Positions 42,760 through 51,351 of a DNA stretch of 64,000 nt are shown here, piece after piece (positions within the stretch are counted from its first letter, which is position 1; each line of letters begins with the position of its first letter). Source of the stretch: Vulcanimicrobiota bacterium. GTDB lineage: Bacteria > Vulcanimicrobiota > Vulcanimicrobiia > Vulcanimicrobiales > Vulcanimicrobiaceae. The stretch is from assembly GCA_027307235.1 (NCBI GenBank), contig DAHUXH010000002.1, positions 1 through 64,000 of the forward strand, read 5' to 3'. Both the position numbers and the translations under genes were made by a program. The notes below the pieces were generated by a model that did not search any database, was not told the origin of the DNA, and worked only from the letters and a program-made list of their open reading frames with translations.

Positions 42760-43791
42760 ATGCTGCTGCTCGGCATCGAGACCTCGTGCGACGACACCGC
42801 GACGGCCGTCGTCCGTGACGGCCGCGACGTGCTCGCCAACGTATCCACCAATCAGGACGAGTTTCACGCAAAATACGGAGGCATCGTTCCGGAGATCGCG
42901 AGCCGCCAGCATGTCGCCTTGCTCTCGGCGGCGATCGACGATGCGCTCTCGCGAGCGAACGTGTCGCTGCGCGAGATCGACGGCATCGCCGTCACGCGCG
43001 GTCCCGGCTTGATCGGCAGCCTGCTCGTCGGCGTCGCGACCGCGAAGGCGCTCGCCTACGCTGTGCGGACGCCGCTCTACGGCATCAATCATCTGCACGG
43101 GCACATCTTCTCCGCGTTTCTCGACCGGCCGGAAACGCCGCCGTATCCGTTTCTCGCGCTGCTCGTCTCGGGCGGACATTCGCAACTCGTCAGCGTAGCG
43201 TCGGCGACCTCGATGCGCATCCTCGGACGCACGCACGACGACGCCGCGGGCGAGGCGTACGACAAGACCGCGCGCTTGTTGGGCCTCGGATATCCCGGCG
43301 GACCCGCGCTCGACGCTCTCGCGCGCACGGGCAATCCGAAAGCCTACGCATTTCCGCGCCATCGCCCGCCTGCCGGAAGCCTCGACCTCTCGTTTTCCGG
43401 CTTGAAGACGTCGGTGCGCTACTTTCTCGAATCCGATGAAGGCGGCGCAGCACCGGTTGAAGATGTTGCAGCATCGTTTCAGGCGGCCGTCGTCGATGTG
43501 CTGATCGCCCGTGTCAACGCGGCCTTCGATCTCGCACACTACAACGCAGTCGTGCTCTCCGGTGGTGTCGCTGCGAATTCCGGCTTGCAGACAGCGCTGC
43601 GCGCATGGTGCGAACGGCGCGGCGTGTGTTCATTCATCCCGCCGCCCAAGTACTGCACCGATAACGCGGCGATGACCGCCGCTGCCGCCTTCTACCAAGG
43701 TGCGTCGGCACGCATCGATCCGTTCAGCGCGAGTGCCGACCCGGATCTCTCGTTCGAACGATCATTCAACGACGTGCCGGCCGGCTCTTGA
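42760..43791 (+). CDS. tsaD: tRNA N6-adenosine threonylcarbamoyltransferase
   Basis: 343 residues from ATG 42760. ASKHA-fold motifs: LLGIETSCDDTATAVV, the metal-binding GINHLHGHIFSAF (HxxxH), ALLVSGGHSQLV, GYPGGPALDALA and SGGVAANSGLQTAL. It transfers threonylcarbamoyl to A37 of ANN-decoding tRNAs with TsaB/TsaE. It is the last gene of the thrS operon; the predicted promoter of the methionine leader overlaps its stop. Confidence 0.95.
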   Translation: MLLLGIETSCDDTATAVVRDGRDVLANVSTNQDEFHAKYGGIVPEIASRQHVALLSAAIDDALSRANVSLREIDGIAVTRGPGLIGSLLVGVATAKALAYAVRTPLYGINHLHGHIFSAFLDRPETPPYPFLALLVSGGHSQLVSVASATSMRILGRTHDDAAGEAYDKTARLLGLGYPGGPALDALARTGNPKAYAFPRHRPPAGSLDLSFSGLKTSVRYFLESDEGGAAPVEDVAASFQAAVVDVLIARVNAAFDLAHYNAVVLSGGVAANSGLQTALRAWCERRGVCSFIPPPKYCTDNAAMTAAAAFYQGASARIDPFSASADPDLSFERSFNDVPAGS

Positions 43792-43817
43792 CGCCGCCCG
43801 CGTTTGCGTGCTAGGCT
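43788..43817 (+). promoter_or_regulatory. Putative promoter of the methionine operon leader
   Basis: TTGACG (43788-43793), 18-base spacer, TAGGCT (43812-43817). The predicted start near 43824 is only about 3 bases before the leader peptide ATG, the same layout as hisIE and the radical SAM gene. Confidence 0.45.
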
Positions 43818-43826
43818 TCGCGAACG

Positions 43827-43916
43827 ATGTTCGTTGACCGTGCGCCGATGATGTGTTCCATGTGCCGCTGTATGCAGATGCCTACGGCGCGGATCGTCGT
43901 GCGAAGCCGAAACTAG
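43827..43916 (+). CDS. Met/Cys-rich leader peptide (29 residues)
   Basis: ATG 43827 to TAG 43914-43916. The peptide begins MFVDRAPMMCSMCRCMQM, so five Met and three Cys fall within eleven consecutive residues, and then continues with an ordinary Arg/Val-rich tail. It precedes a strong terminator hairpin by 27 bases and then hom-metY-metX. This is the layout of amino-acid attenuators in which ribosome stalling at scarce cognate codons prevents termination. The codon block lies between GCGCCG (43842-43847) and CGGCGC (43885-43890), which can pair. Translation is not proven. Confidence 0.7.
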   Translation: MFVDRAPMMCSMCRCMQMPTARIVVRSRN

Positions 43917-43943
43917 CGAACGTTTCACAACCGGAATAGCTTC

Positions 43944-43982
43944 ACACACGAGCCCCCGCCGAGATAGCGGGGGCTCGTGTGT
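43944..43982 (+). terminator. Leader terminator / attenuator before hom
   Basis: A 16-bp perfect stem ACACACGAGCCCCCGC / GCGGGGGCTCGTGTGT with a 7-base loop, followed by TTCCTCGCTTT. It lies between the leader peptide and hom, and no coding gene ends just before it, so its job is most likely to control read-through into hom-metY-metX. Confidence 0.85.
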
Positions 43983-44019
43983 TTCCTCGCTTTCCCATCG
44001 CAACAGGAGGCCTGGAAGA

Positions 44020-45165
44020 ATGAATGTGACCGTCGGTATCGGTCTACTCGGTTGCGGCACGGTTGGTGCCGCGGTGGCGCAACGTCTGCTCCATGATCGC
44101 GACGCGATCGAACGCGGCAGCGGCGTGCGCTACACCGTGCGCGCCATCGCCGTCGAGCACACCGGCAAACCCCGCCCATGCGACATCGACGCATCGCTGT
44201 TCACCGGCGACGCGCGCGCGGTGATCGACGATCCAAGCGTCGATCTGATCGTCGAATGTATCGGCGCGACGGTGGAAACCGCTGAGTTGATCGAACGCGC
44301 GCTCGAACGCGGGCGCCACGTCGTCACCGCCAACAAGGACTTGATCGCCAACCAAGGGCCGCGCTTGTTCGCGCTTGCGCGGGTGCGAGGCGTCACGCTT
44401 GCGTGCGAAGCGGCCGCGTGCGGCGCGGTTCCCGTCGTGCGTACGATCTGCGACGCGCTCGCCGGTGACGAGATCCATGCCATCGCGGGGGTCCTCAACG
44501 GCACGTGCACGTCGATCCTCTCCTCGATGGAACAGGGAAACAGCTACGCGCATGCCCTGGCTGACGCGCAACTCCGCGGATTTGCGGAATCCAATCCGGC
44601 AAGCGACGTCGAAGGCGCCGATGCGGCGCACAAGCTCGCGCTGCTCGTGCAACTCGGATTCGGACTCGCCGTCGTGTCGCCGCGCATCCGCCGTTCCGGG
44701 ATTACGCGCATCACGCAGTCCGATATCGCGCGAGCAACAATACTCGGCTACCGGTTACGTTTGGTCGCGGCCGCGTCGCGGTCGCCCCACGGAGCGTTCG
44801 CAGAGGTGGCTCCGGTCTTGGTGGCACGCGATCATCCCTTCGCGCGCACGACCGGCGCGGAGAACGCCGTGCTCGTGCGTGCGCGTGACGCCGGCTGCAT
44901 ACTCCTGGGCGGGCTCGGCGCCGGCGGCGCAGCGAGCGCATCTGCCGTGATCGGCGACGTCATCTCGGCGTTGCGCGCGATCGCGTCGCGCAGTGCTGTC
45001 AACGCCGCTCGGGTGCGCTTAGAACCGGCGATCGACGTTTCACCGTTCTTCCACACGTTCACGCGCCATGCGGACTTCCCACGCTACCCGCAGTGGGACG
45101 ACACTTGCCTCGAAGCTCCGGCCTCGCAAGCATCGCTTGCGTTCGCATGGCCGGGAAAGGACTAG
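44020..45165 (+). CDS. hom: Homoserine dehydrogenase
   Basis: 381 residues, ATG with AGGAGG upstream. NAD(P)-binding motif GIGLLGCGTVGAAVAQRL, VVTANKDLIA with the catalytic Lys region, VLNGTCTSIL and the long signature GFAESNPASDVEGADAAHKLALL. No C-terminal ACT domain, so allosteric threonine control of the usual kind is not expected. It reduces aspartate semialdehyde to homoserine, feeding the two downstream methionine genes. It is preceded by the Met/Cys leader and terminator. Confidence 0.94.
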   Translation: MNVTVGIGLLGCGTVGAAVAQRLLHDRDAIERGSGVRYTVRAIAVEHTGKPRPCDIDASLFTGDARAVIDDPSVDLIVECIGATVETAELIERALERGRHVVTANKDLIANQGPRLFALARVRGVTLACEAAACGAVPVVRTICDALAGDEIHAIAGVLNGTCTSILSSMEQGNSYAHALADAQLRGFAESNPASDVEGADAAHKLALLVQLGFGLAVVSPRIRRSGITRITQSDIARATILGYRLRLVAAASRSPHGAFAEVAPVLVARDHPFARTTGAENAVLVRARDAGCILLGGLGAGGAASASAVIGDVISALRAIASRSAVNAARVRLEPAIDVSPFFHTFTRHADFPRYPQWDDTCLEAPASQASLAFAWPGKD

Positions 45166-45171
45166 ATCATC

Positions 45172-46467
45172 GTGAGCAGCACCGTCGACCATACTCCCGC
45201 GCAACACTTCGATACGATCGCGATTCACGGCGGGCATTCGGGTGACCCGGCCACCAATGCCCGCGCCGTCCCGATCTATCAGACGACGTCGTATCTTTTC
45301 AACGATACCGGTCACGCCGCTCGCCTGTTCGCACTCGAAGAGTTCGGAAACATCTACACACGTATCAACAATCCGACGACCGACGTCTTCGAACAGCGCA
45401 TCGCCGCGCTGGAAGGGGGAGCCGGTGCGCTTGCGGTGGCGAGTGGTCAAGCCGCAGTCGTGTACTCGCTGCTCACGCTCGCGCGCAGCGGCGATCACAT
45501 CGTCAGTTCGGCGTCGCTGTACGGCGGAACGTACAATGCGTTGCAGCACACGCTGCCGCGTTTAGGCATCACCGCGTCGCTCGTCGACATCGGCGATTTC
45601 AATGCGGTCGAAGCGGCGATCCAGCCGAACACCAAGGCGATTTTCGCCGAGACCATCGGGAATCCGAAGATCGACGTGCTCGACGTGCGCGGACTCGCCG
45701 ACCTGGCTCATCGCCACGGCCTTCCGCTCATCGTCGACAACACGCTCGCGACGCCGTACTTGTTGCGGCCGATCGAATGGGGCGCCGACGTCGTGGTTCA
45801 CTCGGCCACGAAGTTCATCGGCGGACACGGCACCGCGATCGGCGGTGCGATCGTCGACGGCGGAACCTTCGATTGGGCGGCAAGCCCGCGCTTCGCCGAA
45901 TTCACCGAGCCCGATCCCTCGTACCACGGCCTGAACTATGCAGCGACCTTCGGAAACATCGCCTACATCATCAAAGCACGTGTTCAGTTGCTGCGCGACG
46001 TCGGCGCCGCACTCTCGCCGTTCAATGCCTGGCTTCTGTTGCAAGGGTTGGAGACGCTCGGATTGCGGGTCGAACGGCATTCCTCGAACGCGCAGCGCAT
46101 CGCCGAATTTCTCGCCGGCCATCCGCGCGTCGAGTCGGTCGCATATCCGGGTCTGCCCGGCGACCCGGCACACGCGCGTGCCCAGCGCTATCTTCCCAAA
46201 GGCTCGGGAGCGATTCTCACCTTCCGCGTGCCGGGCGGTGAGGTCGCGGCCAGAAGCATCGTCGATCGTCTGAAGCTCTTCTCTCTGCTTGCAAACGTCG
46301 GCGATGCCAAGTCGCTGGTGATTCATCCCGCAACGACGACGCACCAACAACTCACCGACGAGGAACGGTTGCGCAGCGGCATCGACGCATCGACGATCCG
46401 TCTGTCCGTCGGCATCGAGGACGTGCAGGACTTGCTCGCGGATCTCGCACAAGCCCTGGAGGCATGA
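45172..46467 (+). CDS. metY: O-acetylhomoserine sulfhydrylase
   Basis: 431 residues from GTG 45172, 6 bases after hom. Cys/Met-metabolism PLP family: TIAIHGGHSGDP, YTRINNPTTDVFEQRIAALEGG, VDNTLATPYLLRP, and the PLP-binding Lys in SATKFIGGHGTAIGG. The length of about 430 and the GNIYTRINNPT form fit MetY, which makes homocysteine from O-acetylhomoserine and sulfide. It overlaps metX by 4 bases. Confidence 0.92.
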   Translation: MSSTVDHTPAQHFDTIAIHGGHSGDPATNARAVPIYQTTSYLFNDTGHAARLFALEEFGNIYTRINNPTTDVFEQRIAALEGGAGALAVASGQAAVVYSLLTLARSGDHIVSSASLYGGTYNALQHTLPRLGITASLVDIGDFNAVEAAIQPNTKAIFAETIGNPKIDVLDVRGLADLAHRHGLPLIVDNTLATPYLLRPIEWGADVVVHSATKFIGGHGTAIGGAIVDGGTFDWAASPRFAEFTEPDPSYHGLNYAATFGNIAYIIKARVQLLRDVGAALSPFNAWLLLQGLETLGLRVERHSSNAQRIAEFLAGHPRVESVAYPGLPGDPAHARAQRYLPKGSGAILTFRVPGGEVAARSIVDRLKLFSLLANVGDAKSLVIHPATTTHQQLTDEERLRSGIDASTIRLSVGIEDVQDLLADLAQALEA

Positions 46468-47462
46468 TCGAACGCATCATCGAGATCGGTCCACTTTCGC
46501 TTGAGTGCGGCGCGCATCTCGAGCACGTCAGCCAGTGCGTGACGATCTACGGCGACCTCGACGCACGCCGCGACGACGTCGTGTTCGTCGCGCACGGGCT
46601 GACCGGATCGTCGCGCCCGGGTGAATGGTGGAGCGGCATCGTCGGCCCCGCCAAAGCCATCGACACGTCGGCGCGGTGCGTCATCGGCATCAACGTGCTC
46701 GGCAGTTGTTACGGTTCGACCGGTCCGACCTCGCTCGGACCGGACGGCCTCCCCTACGGGCAGCGATTTCCGCGCATCAGCGTGCGCGACATCGCTGCGG
46801 CGCTCGCCGCCGCCTTGCGCGCGATCGGCGTCGAGCGCGTTCATCTCGCCATCGGCGGCTCGCTCGGGGGTATGCAGGTGCTGCAGTTGGCGCTCGACCA
46901 TCCGGGGCTCGTCGAACATGCGGTGATGGTCGGTGCGCACGATCATCATTCAGCGTTTGGAATTGCACTCAACGCGCTCCAGCGCGATGCGCTCGCGCTC
47001 GATCCGAAAGATGGCTTGCGGTTAGCGCGCAAGATCGCCATGCTCAGTTACAAGAGCGACGGTCTCTTTCGCGTTCGGCACGATCGCAAGGCCGATCGCG
47101 GCGGCCGGCCGATCTTCGACGTTGAGGGCTATCTCGATCACCAAGCCGACCTGTTCGAGCAGCGCATGGATGCGGCCACCTACGCGACGCTCACGCACGC
47201 GATGGATTCCTTCGATGTTCGCGATCACGCCGCCCAACCGGATTCGACCCGGTTCACGTTCGTCGGCATCACCTCGGATTGGCTATTCTTGCCACAAGAC
47301 GTTGAAGCCGCGGCGCTGCGTTTCCAGCGCCGCGGCTTCAATGCCGCATACCGAGCGTTCGCGAGCGATCACGGCCACGACGCGTTCTTGGCCGAGTCGA
47401 ACGCACTCGCAGCCGCGATCGCCGACGCGATCGCTACAGCGGAACCGACGCTGCCGGTATGA
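46464..47462 (+). CDS. metX: Homoserine O-acetyltransferase
   Basis: 332 residues, alpha/beta hydrolase. FVAHGLTGSSRPGEWW, NVLGSCYGSTGP, nucleophile Ser133 in AIGGSLGGMQVLQ, Asp in SDWLFLP and His in HGHDAFL. It activates homoserine for MetY; acetyl rather than succinyl transfer is inferred from the pairing with MetY. It is somewhat shorter than the usual 350-380 residues. Its last 29 bases overlap the convergent metalloprotease gene. Confidence 0.9.
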   Translation: MIERIIEIGPLSLECGAHLEHVSQCVTIYGDLDARRDDVVFVAHGLTGSSRPGEWWSGIVGPAKAIDTSARCVIGINVLGSCYGSTGPTSLGPDGLPYGQRFPRISVRDIAAALAAALRAIGVERVHLAIGGSLGGMQVLQLALDHPGLVEHAVMVGAHDHHSAFGIALNALQRDALALDPKDGLRLARKIAMLSYKSDGLFRVRHDRKADRGGRPIFDVEGYLDHQADLFEQRMDAATYATLTHAMDSFDVRDHAAQPDSTRFTFVGITSDWLFLPQDVEAAALRFQRRGFNAAYRAFASDHGHDAFLAESNALAAAIADAIATAEPTLPV

Positions 47463-50085
47463 CGTAGCGGGCGTCGAGCGACCGCGAGACGTCCGTGTCG
47501 AGCTGTTCGAGATGCGCACGTGTCTGAAGATCGAGTCCGCCATGCGCGAGCACGCGGGCCATCGACTGCCGCAACGTCACCAGTTCGTGCCGTGCCAACG
47601 CCTGCGCATCCGGCGGCGCAGGCAGCGTTTGATTGGCGATCTTCGAGAGCAAGGCAGCGTAAATGCGCTGCAGATTCCGGCTCTCCAGCGGGATCGAGCG
47701 GCCCGGAACCATGTCGCCGAAGACCGCATACTGCATCCACGTATACAGGTCGCTCAAATCCATGGTCGTGCCCGGCTGATATTTCAAGTCGATGTCGTCG
47801 AGCCGCTGGAGGGTGATCGGGTTGAAGAACCGGTAGATCACGTTGAGTTGATAAATCAGCGCGATGTTCTCCGGTGCTTCATCGTGACGCAGCGAGAGAT
47901 TGCTCAACCAGTCGTCATAGCGATACTGGGTCACCAGCTCGCGCAACAGCTGCGGTGAGAGGTTCCACGCCGTGGGTGAGAAGATGTCTTGCTCGAGGAT
48001 CGAGAACGCGCGCTTCTGCGTCGCCAGCGGTATCGGCGAGAGCGGCAGCGCCGCATTCTTGTCACCGCGCAGCGACCGTGAGACATACTCACCGCCGATG
48101 TAGCGTGAGATGTCGACGCCGCACCGTCCGTAGAGCCCGACGATGTACCCGGTGGCCGTTCGCAGGTCGTCGTACGGCCGTTCCGAGCGCGGAAAACGTC
48201 GATCGACGGTCTTGAGCAAGTCATGCGCCATCGACATTTGCGTCTGACACCAGCCGATGTTGTCGTTAGTCAGGACGAACTGCTGATTGCGCGGATCGAT
48301 CGCGGCACCGTTCCCCCACGCGATGTCTTCGTCGGAGAGGTACATGTGCTGGGGGTTACTCCAGTCCGACGCCCATGCGTTCAATGTCGCCACTTCGTCG
48401 TCGGGCGTCTTGGCGCCGGCGATCGGTGCGTAGCCCCAATGGATCGCGTAGTAGTCGTAGGGGCCCAGCACCGTTTGAAAATAGTCGCCGTGCGGCGTAC
48501 CCTTCGGCCAGATATTCGTCGGCGAATACGCCATGACACTCGAAGCGACACCGTACTTCGACGTGAAGGCCTTGCTTTGCAACTCCTTGGCCGTGTATGC
48601 CTGGGCTGCGATGAAGTTGTGGCGCAAGCCGAAATCGTGCCCGGATTCGTGGAGCACCACCGATTGGAGATAGTCGTCGGCGAACTGCTCGGGAATCGGA
48701 TACGGCGGATTCATGAGCGAGAGCGCGACGCGTGCGTAACCGAAATTCAGCGCGGAGTTTTCGAGAAAATCGCGGCCGCCCAGCATCGCGCGCGCGCGCT
48801 GCGAGCGCGCCGTGAGCGCCGTCTGCGCGGTCGGGCTGACCAACGGCGGGTACTCCCATTTGACGCCGCGCATCAGATCGGAATCGATCACGACGCTGCT
48901 CTTGATCATCTCGCCCGTGTACGGGTTGTAGAGGAACTCCGCCTCGGCGAATCCGCCTTGGAGTTCGGTGAGCCAGCGAATGACGTTATAGCGAATGTCG
49001 TCGGGATCGAAGCTCGGATCGTCGGGTTGATCCTTGACCTCGACCGCGCCGGAGATGCCGATCTTCTCGAAGGCGCTGTTCCAGGTGAGCAGCGCGTCGC
49101 GAATCGCCTTACGATACTGCATCGGAATCGTGTTGCTGAGATAATAGACGACCGGATGTTTCGCCGGGGAGATCGGTTTGGACGGATCGGAAGCTTGCAC
49201 GTTCCAGCGAATGATGTACTCGCGCGTCTTGTTGTACATGTTGTCGCTGCTGAAGTCTTCATGCGCATTGGAAAAATAGCCGACGCGATCGTCGAGCAGA
49301 CGCGGCATGTAGCCGTCGTCGTGCGGGAGTTCCGCCAGGTTGTATTTTACGCGCAGTTGCACCGAGCGGCCATCGGGTGATGCCAAGAACGCGGGGTCCT
49401 CGGCTTTGGCCGTCGCGAACGTCTGATCGACGGCGAGGATGACGTTTTCCGGAAAGGCCTTGGTTTGACCGAAGTACGTCTTCGTCGGATCGAGGTGATA
49501 GCCGCCGCCGGGATTGAACAAGCCGCCGTTGAGGTCGGTGAGGGTCTCGCTGAAATTCGTCACGTCGCCGAGGAAGGCCGATGCGTCGATGACGACCGTT
49601 CCGGCCTCCTTGTTCTCGGTGATGATCCGCGCGACGCCTGCGACGGTCGGCGCGGTTGCCTCACTGACGGCTTTCGCGATCGGCGTATCCGGATTGGCGA
49701 GAAACCGCGTGCTGGGAAAGACGATGGTAACGCGATCGTCGCTGCGCTCGAAGCGCATGATCTGTGCCGTCTGAAAATCCGTTGAGCCCGCGAACACGCC
49801 GTCACCGATACCGTTCTCCGGAACGGCGTCTTCGATGAAATCTGTGTTGAGCTGATCGGCGCGCAACTCGAGCGCGACCTGACCGCCTTCTGAACGCCAC
49901 ACGGTGAAAAGCCCCGGCTGCGGTTTCCACGTATGGCTGAAGACCGCGTACGGTATCTCGCCGTTGGGCGGAGGCGTCGGCGGGCGCGACGGCTGCGGCG
50001 ACGGTGACGCGGGCGCTGCCGCGTGAGCGGCGGCTGTGGCCGCCAATACGAAGACGAGAGTGGACAGAACGGCTTTGAACTTCAA
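47434..50085 (-). CDS. Exported zinc-dependent metalloprotease (DUF5117/DUF4953 type)
   Basis: 883 residues. TTG start with GAGGAG 8 bases upstream, a Sec signal peptide (LSTLVFVLAATAAAHA) and a Pro-rich linker. Residues about 60-250 form a beta-rich N-terminal region. The metzincin-type zinc site HESGHDFGLRHN lies near residue 478, followed by SVMAYSPTNIW with a Met-turn. The domain order matches large periplasmic proteases first seen in Bacteroidetes and related phyla. The substrate is unknown. It is convergent with metX. Confidence 0.85.
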   Translation of the reverse strand: MKFKAVLSTLVFVLAATAAAHAAAPASPSPQPSRPPTPPPNGEIPYAVFSHTWKPQPGLFTVWRSEGGQVALELRADQLNTDFIEDAVPENGIGDGVFAGSTDFQTAQIMRFERSDDRVTIVFPSTRFLANPDTPIAKAVSEATAPTVAGVARIITENKEAGTVVIDASAFLGDVTNFSETLTDLNGGLFNPGGGYHLDPTKTYFGQTKAFPENVILAVDQTFATAKAEDPAFLASPDGRSVQLRVKYNLAELPHDDGYMPRLLDDRVGYFSNAHEDFSSDNMYNKTREYIIRWNVQASDPSKPISPAKHPVVYYLSNTIPMQYRKAIRDALLTWNSAFEKIGISGAVEVKDQPDDPSFDPDDIRYNVIRWLTELQGGFAEAEFLYNPYTGEMIKSSVVIDSDLMRGVKWEYPPLVSPTAQTALTARSQRARAMLGGRDFLENSALNFGYARVALSLMNPPYPIPEQFADDYLQSVVLHESGHDFGLRHNFIAAQAYTAKELQSKAFTSKYGVASSVMAYSPTNIWPKGTPHGDYFQTVLGPYDYYAIHWGYAPIAGAKTPDDEVATLNAWASDWSNPQHMYLSDEDIAWGNGAAIDPRNQQFVLTNDNIGWCQTQMSMAHDLLKTVDRRFPRSERPYDDLRTATGYIVGLYGRCGVDISRYIGGEYVSRSLRGDKNAALPLSPIPLATQKRAFSILEQDIFSPTAWNLSPQLLRELVTQYRYDDWLSNLSLRHDEAPENIALIYQLNVIYRFFNPITLQRLDDIDLKYQPGTTMDLSDLYTWMQYAVFGDMVPGRSIPLESRNLQRIYAALLSKIANQTLPAPPDAQALARHELVTLRQSMARVLAHGGLDLQTRAHLEQLDTDVSRSLDARYVIPAASVPL

Positions 50086-50202
50086 CGCACAGCTCCTCGG
50101 TATCCAAACGTCAGTGGCCCCGCTCTACGGCGGCTCATGCAAACGAATATGCCAGGTCCGCCCGCGTTTGCCTTCAGGGTCGCCGAAAAACCGCCGCTTT
50201 TC

Positions 50203-51351
50203 CTACTCGGCGAAGACGGCGTGCTCGAAGATGAAACGCCGGATCGCCGCTGCGACGACCTCGTGCTCGATCGGATGCAGGCGCGCGAGCACCGCCTCGA
50301 CGCTCTCGCTCGGCGCAATGCGCAGCGGCCGGCGCGCGAGGACGGCGCCGCGATCGGCCTCGAGCGTCAGGCCGTGCGCGGTCGCGCCGGTCCATGCAAC
50401 TCCGGCGGCAACGGCGTCTCGCACCGCCTGCGCGCCGCGAAAGGCCGGGATCACCGTTCCGTCGGGCATCCCGACCACCTCGCGCGCTTGATCGTGCGGC
50501 AAGAAGGCCGGATGAATGTTGATCGCGTCGGGAAATCGCGCGATGAACGCAGCATCCAGAACGTGCATCCAGCCGAGCAGCAGCACGAGTTCGGGGTCGT
50601 AGCCGCTCACGGCGTTCAGCAATTCAGCGTCATACTGCGCACGAGAGCGCTGCGCGCGGTCCCACACACAGAGCACTGGCGGCACGTTCGCCGCGCGCGC
50701 GCGCTCCAGCGCGAAGGCAGAAGCGCGGTTGGTCACAAGGCCGACGATATCGAGCGGGAGTTCCTGGACGGCAACGCGATCGAGCACCGCTTGAAAATTC
50801 GATCCGTTTCCCGACGCCATCACGACCGTTCGTACGCGTCGTGCGAACCAGTGGTCGCGCGCGAAGGTCTCGACGACACGCGCACCGGCAAGCCGCCGGT
50901 AATACGCGATCAGTCCATCGCCGCCAACGGCGGGAATGAGCGCTCGTGTGAAACCGGCTTCGCGCAGCGACGCGAATGCGAGTGTCGCGAGATTGCGGCC
51001 GAGATTGCCGCCGCGTTCGCTTTCGGCCACACCAAACGGACCGAAGATGCCGACGCCCGGTTCTCGCGCGACACCGCGCAGCCAGGCGAAGCGCATATCG
51101 CGCGCGCCATACGTGCAGAAGCCGGCGATCTCGCCGTCGCGATGCGCGACAACGGAGGAACCCGCGTAGGCTTCAGAACTCCATGTCCCGCCGAAACGCT
51201 GGTCGATCCATGCAAGCAGCGTGTCATCCGAGCCGTCAGCGACGTGCAGCGCGTAACCGGCGGCATCGAGCGCGGCGCGAGCGCTCGCGGCCGCATCCGC
51301 GCCGCAGCGCTCGTCGCCCAGATCGACGAGTAGATTGACGAGATCACGCAC
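50203..51351 (-). CDS. purN: GNAT acetyltransferase fused to phosphoribosylglycinamide formyltransferase
   Basis: 382 residues from GTG 51351, overlapping the purM stop by 8 bases. Residues 1-170 have a GNAT-like pattern (SSVVAHRDGEIAGFCTYG; VGIFGPFGVAESERGGNLG, an acyl-CoA-binding P-loop). Residues about 180-382 are PurN: VVMASGNGSNFQAVLDR, LLLGWMHVLDAAFIARFP, INIHPAFLP with catalytic Asn and His, and TGATAHGLTLEADRGAVLA with the catalytic Asp. PurN formylates GAR with 10-formyl-THF. The acetyltransferase partner's substrate is unknown. It is coupled to purM. Confidence 0.88.
   Translation of the reverse strand: MRDLVNLLVDLGDERCGADAAASARAALDAAGYALHVADGSDDTLLAWIDQRFGGTWSSEAYAGSSVVAHRDGEIAGFCTYGARDMRFAWLRGVAREPGVGIFGPFGVAESERGGNLGRNLATLAFASLREAGFTRALIPAVGGDGLIAYYRRLAGARVVETFARDHWFARRVRTVVMASGNGSNFQAVLDRVAVQELPLDIVGLVTNRASAFALERARAANVPPVLCVWDRAQRSRAQYDAELLNAVSGYDPELVLLLGWMHVLDAAFIARFPDAINIHPAFLPHDQAREVVGMPDGTVIPAFRGAQAVRDAVAAGVAWTGATAHGLTLEADRGAVLARRPLRIAPSESVEAVLARLHPIEHEVVAAAIRRFIFEHAVFAE

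Noticed and set aside
43792-44019. SAM riboswitch upstream of hom
   Set aside because: I could not find the conserved SAM-I/II core elements; the Met/Cys leader frame plus terminator explains the region better.
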